In this document: piece after piece, positions 7,058 to 8,455 of the stretch
How the letters are laid out: every line of letters starts with the position of its first letter
How positions within the stretch are numbered: position 1 is the first letter of the stretch
Made by a program: the position numbers and the translations under genes
The notes under the pieces: generated by a model
What the model saw: only the letters and a program-made list of their open reading frames with translations
The model's database searches: none
Told to the model about the DNA's origin: nothing
Assembly: GCA_003165095.1 (NCBI GenBank)
Contig: PLSH01000300.1
Location: 1,399 to 9,853 of the forward strand
Length of the DNA: 8,455 bases
Direction: 5' to 3'
DNA from: Acidobacteriaceae bacterium
Lineage (GTDB): Bacteria; Acidobacteriota; Terriglobia; Terriglobales; Acidobacteriaceae

Positions 7058-7240
7058 AAAGTGGCAAGTGGGGGGCCGTGGAAAGTGTTTTCAAATGAGG
7101 GGTTTCTAATTCGTTGAACTGGATGGGGAATTTCTGATTCGCGGAAAGCGGGATTTCTTGACAAGCGGATCGAGGGCAATGCAGCCTGCGCGGATATGCC
7201 GGAGCCGGCCGCAATCGCAGCCTGACCGCGCAAACTGCGC
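7058..7240. other. Intergenic region between two minus-strand genes
   Basis: No gene is seen. It should contain the promoter of the exported protein, but no clear -35/-10 pair is visible on the minus strand. Two short dyads lie near the stop of the small hypothetical gene: GCGCA-AAC-TGCGC (7228-7240) and GCCGG-AG-CCGGC (7198-7209). Neither is followed by a T tract on the minus strand, so they are weak terminator candidates at most. An octamer GCAGCCTG also occurs twice (near 7182 and 7217). Confidence 0.4.
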
Positions 7241-7450
7241 TCAGATCTCGGGATAGAAGTCAAAAAACGCGTCGAGACTGCGCTTCAGCTGGGTCTCGAT
7301 CTCTTCGCGGGAGCCCTCGATGGTGTGCATGGCGACGTGGGCCTGGTGTCCGTTGGCCAGCTTGAGCGTTGCGTCTTCGATTCCGGTGACTTCGCCCTCG
7401 GGAAGCAGGCGCATGCCATAGATAAGAGTCAGGTTTGCCATGAGAATCAT
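7241..7450 (-). CDS. Small hypothetical protein, divergent from trxB
   Basis: A 69-residue protein I do not recognise. It has no signal peptide, no membrane segment and no cysteine. The N-terminal half (MANLTLIYGMRLLPEGEVTG) looks like beta strands, with a central VTGIEDATLKLANGHQAHVAMHTIEG stretch split over two strands. The C-terminal third (SREEIETQLKRSLDAFF) is amphipathic and charged, probably helical, and the end is acidic and aromatic (DFYPEI). Two in-frame ATGs compete: 7450 and 7441, the latter giving 66 residues starting MANLTLIYG. Neither has a strong ribosome binding site. The balanced composition and plausible fold suggest a real gene rather than chance. Function unknown. Confidence 0.6.
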   Translation of the reverse strand: MILMANLTLIYGMRLLPEGEVTGIEDATLKLANGHQAHVAMHTIEGSREEIETQLKRSLDAFFDFYPEI

Positions 7451-7485
7451 CTTATTACTTAAGCCGGCGGGTTAGAGAAATCCAA

Positions 7486-7515
7486 TGGTTTCGTCCCGGC
7501 TTCAAGGCGAAACCA
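7486..7515. promoter_or_regulatory. Inverted repeat in the divergent hypothetical/trxB promoter region
   Basis: TGGTTTCG (7486-7493) and CGAAACCA (7508-7515) are exact inverted repeats with a 14-base spacer. A G:T wobble and a C:G pair extend the stem inward to ten pairs with a ten-base loop. It lies in the 100-base gap between divergent genes, so it could be an operator shared by both or a hairpin in a leader transcript. No regulator can be named from the sequence. Confidence 0.4.
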
Positions 7516-7528
7516 GCGGCCTTCCGTC

Positions 7529-7534
7529 TACAAT
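7529..7534 (+). promoter_or_regulatory. Possible -10 box (TACAAT) for trxB
   Basis: TACAAT matches five of six bases of the sigma-70 -10 consensus and lies 16 bases before the trxB ATG. No recognisable -35 box sits 16-18 bases upstream. The resulting leader would be only about ten bases, just covering the weak GGGAA ribosome site (7541-7545). Suggestive only. Confidence 0.25.
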
Positions 7535-7550
7535 CGACTCGGGAACCTTC

Positions 7551-8455
7551 ATGACAGAGATACGCGATACCGTCATTCTTGGCTCGGGCTGCGCCGGGCT
7601 TACGGCGGCCATTTACACTGGCCGCGCGGGACTGAAACCGCTGGTGCTGGAGGGCCACGAGCCCGGCGGCCAGCTCTCCATTACCACCATGGTGGAGAAT
7701 TTTCCCGGCTGGCCCGATGGAATCCAGGGGCCGGAGCTGATCGACAACATGAAGAAGCAGGCGCAGCGTTTTGGCGCGACCTTTGAGCTGGCCCATCTGA
7801 GCGGCGTGGAGGTGGGCAGGCATCCCATCCGGCTGTATACGTCGCTGGGCGAAGTTTCGACGCGTACGTTGATTGTGGCTTCGGGCGCCAGCGCGCGCTG
7901 GCTGGGCTTGCCCAGCGAGCAGGCTCTGATCGGGCACGGTGTTTCGAGCTGCGCAACCTGCGACGGCTTCTTTTTCCGGGGCAAGGAGATTGCCGTGGTG
8001 GGCGGAGGCGACTCGGCCATGGAAGAGGCGCTGTTCCTCACCCGCTTTGCCTCCAAGGTGACGCTGCTGCACCGGCGCGAGGCCTTCCGCGCCTCGAAGA
8101 TCATGCTGGAGCGCGCCATCGCGCATCCCAACATCGAGCTGCGCACCAACACCGTGGTCGAAGAGGTGCTGGGCGTCGAAGAGAAGGAAGTGAAGGGATT
8201 GCGCCTGCGCGATGTGATCAACGGCGTGACCTGCGAGCTGGCCATCAGCGGGCTGTTTCTGGGCATCGGACACGAACCCAACGCAAAGATGTTTGCCGGA
8301 CAGGTCGACCTCGACGAGGATGGCTACATCAAGACCACAGGCAACGTGTTGACCACGCACGAGGGCCAGGTGGTTCCGGGCGTGTTTGCGTGCGGGGACG
8401 TGCAGGACAGGCGCTACCGGCAGGCGATTACCGCGGCGGGCTCAGGGTGCATGGC
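7551..8455 (+). CDS. trxB: Thioredoxin reductase (NADPH), 3' partial
   Basis: A cytoplasmic FAD enzyme that passes electrons from NADPH to thioredoxin. The first 301 residues are present, so only about 10-25 residues are cut off by the window edge. Motifs in order: FAD-binding GSGCAG (11-16), where Cys14 replaces the common Pro; EPGGQL (about 37-42); redox-active Cys134-Ala-Thr-Cys137 followed by Asp138; NADPH-binding GGGDSAMEEA (151-160); HRREAFR (174-180), the NADPH-preferring HRRxxxR pattern; and the second FAD motif GVFACGDVQD with Asp283, then RQAITAAGSG. The ATG at 7551 fits the family N-terminus and has a weak GGGAA site five bases upstream. It is divergently transcribed from the small hypothetical gene across a 100-base gap. 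Confidence 0.96.
   Translation, partial: MTEIRDTVILGSGCAGLTAAIYTGRAGLKPLVLEGHEPGGQLSITTMVENFPGWPDGIQGPELIDNMKKQAQRFGATFELAHLSGVEVGRHPIRLYTSLGEVSTRTLIVASGASARWLGLPSEQALIGHGVSSCATCDGFFFRGKEIAVVGGGDSAMEEALFLTRFASKVTLLHRREAFRASKIMLERAIAHPNIELRTNTVVEEVLGVEEKEVKGLRLRDVINGVTCELAISGLFLGIGHEPNAKMFAGQVDLDEDGYIKTTGNVLTTHEGQVVPGVFACGDVQDRRYRQAITAAGSGCM

Noticed and set aside
6017..7117. Plus-strand open frame of 366 codons over the start of the exported protein
   Set aside because: It is antisense to the signal peptide and metzincin-like domain, has a Gly/Ala/His/Arg-biased composition and shows no ribosome site or domain.
7158..7180. TTGACA at 7158-7163 as a plus-strand -35 box
   Set aside because: No -10-like hexamer lies 16-18 bases downstream, and the next gene on that strand starts almost 400 bases away.
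7455..8360. Minus-strand open frame of 301 codons opposite trxB
   Set aside because: It is a mirror of the trxB codon pattern. All thioredoxin reductase motifs are on the plus strand; the antisense product has no recognisable motif.

Overview
This window looks like chromosomal DNA of a GC-rich Gram-negative bacterium. The best guess is Acidobacteriota (class Terriglobia). That rests on gene content recalled from the group: a membrane-anchored SpoIIE-type phosphatase, a very large secreted protein built from IPT/TIG and Ig-like domains, and a thioredoxin reductase whose FAD motif reads GSGCAG. No rRNA or other phylogenetic marker is present, so the assignment is an inference.

Layout on the plus strand, 1-4091. 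The window opens inside a PP2C/SpoIIE-type serine/threonine phosphatase. It is interrupted by an in-frame TAG (787-789), and 20 more codons read on to a second stop at 852. After a 196-base gap with a small tandem repeat comes a broken formate-metabolism cluster. The first ~455 residues of an FdhF-type formate dehydrogenase alpha subunit (2Fe-2S, His-Cys3, two 4Fe-4S clusters and the start of the Mo-bisMGD domain) are joined in frame to a DUF1641 protein. DUF1641 is the small gene that normally sits downstream of this FDH type. The DUF1641 part is itself frameshifted by one base at a T6 run. The only gene of the cluster that looks intact is a 12-TM OFA-family (oxalate/formate antiporter-like) MFS transporter with a strong ribosome binding site.

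Layout on the minus strand, 4121-7450. A 971-residue exported protein converges on the transporter. Its N-terminal domain resembles a matrixin-type metzincin, but every zinc ligand and the catalytic Glu are replaced. It is followed by a regulatory-like beta domain, a PPC-like domain, an IPT/TIG domain and three Ig-like domains. Its GTG start is preceded by a Shine-Dalgarno sequence that lies in the arm of a perfect hairpin. Further on is a small conserved-looking hypothetical protein, divergent from trxB.

Plus strand, 7551-end: thioredoxin reductase (trxB), cut by the window edge; the 100-base divergent region before it carries an inverted repeat.

Main message: 1-2841 holds two or three decaying genes side by side (nonsense stop, large internal deletion, frameshift, perhaps a lost start codon). 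The transporter, the exported pseudo-protease and trxB look healthy. I see no CRISPR array, tRNA, rRNA, insertion sequence or complete new defence-like system.
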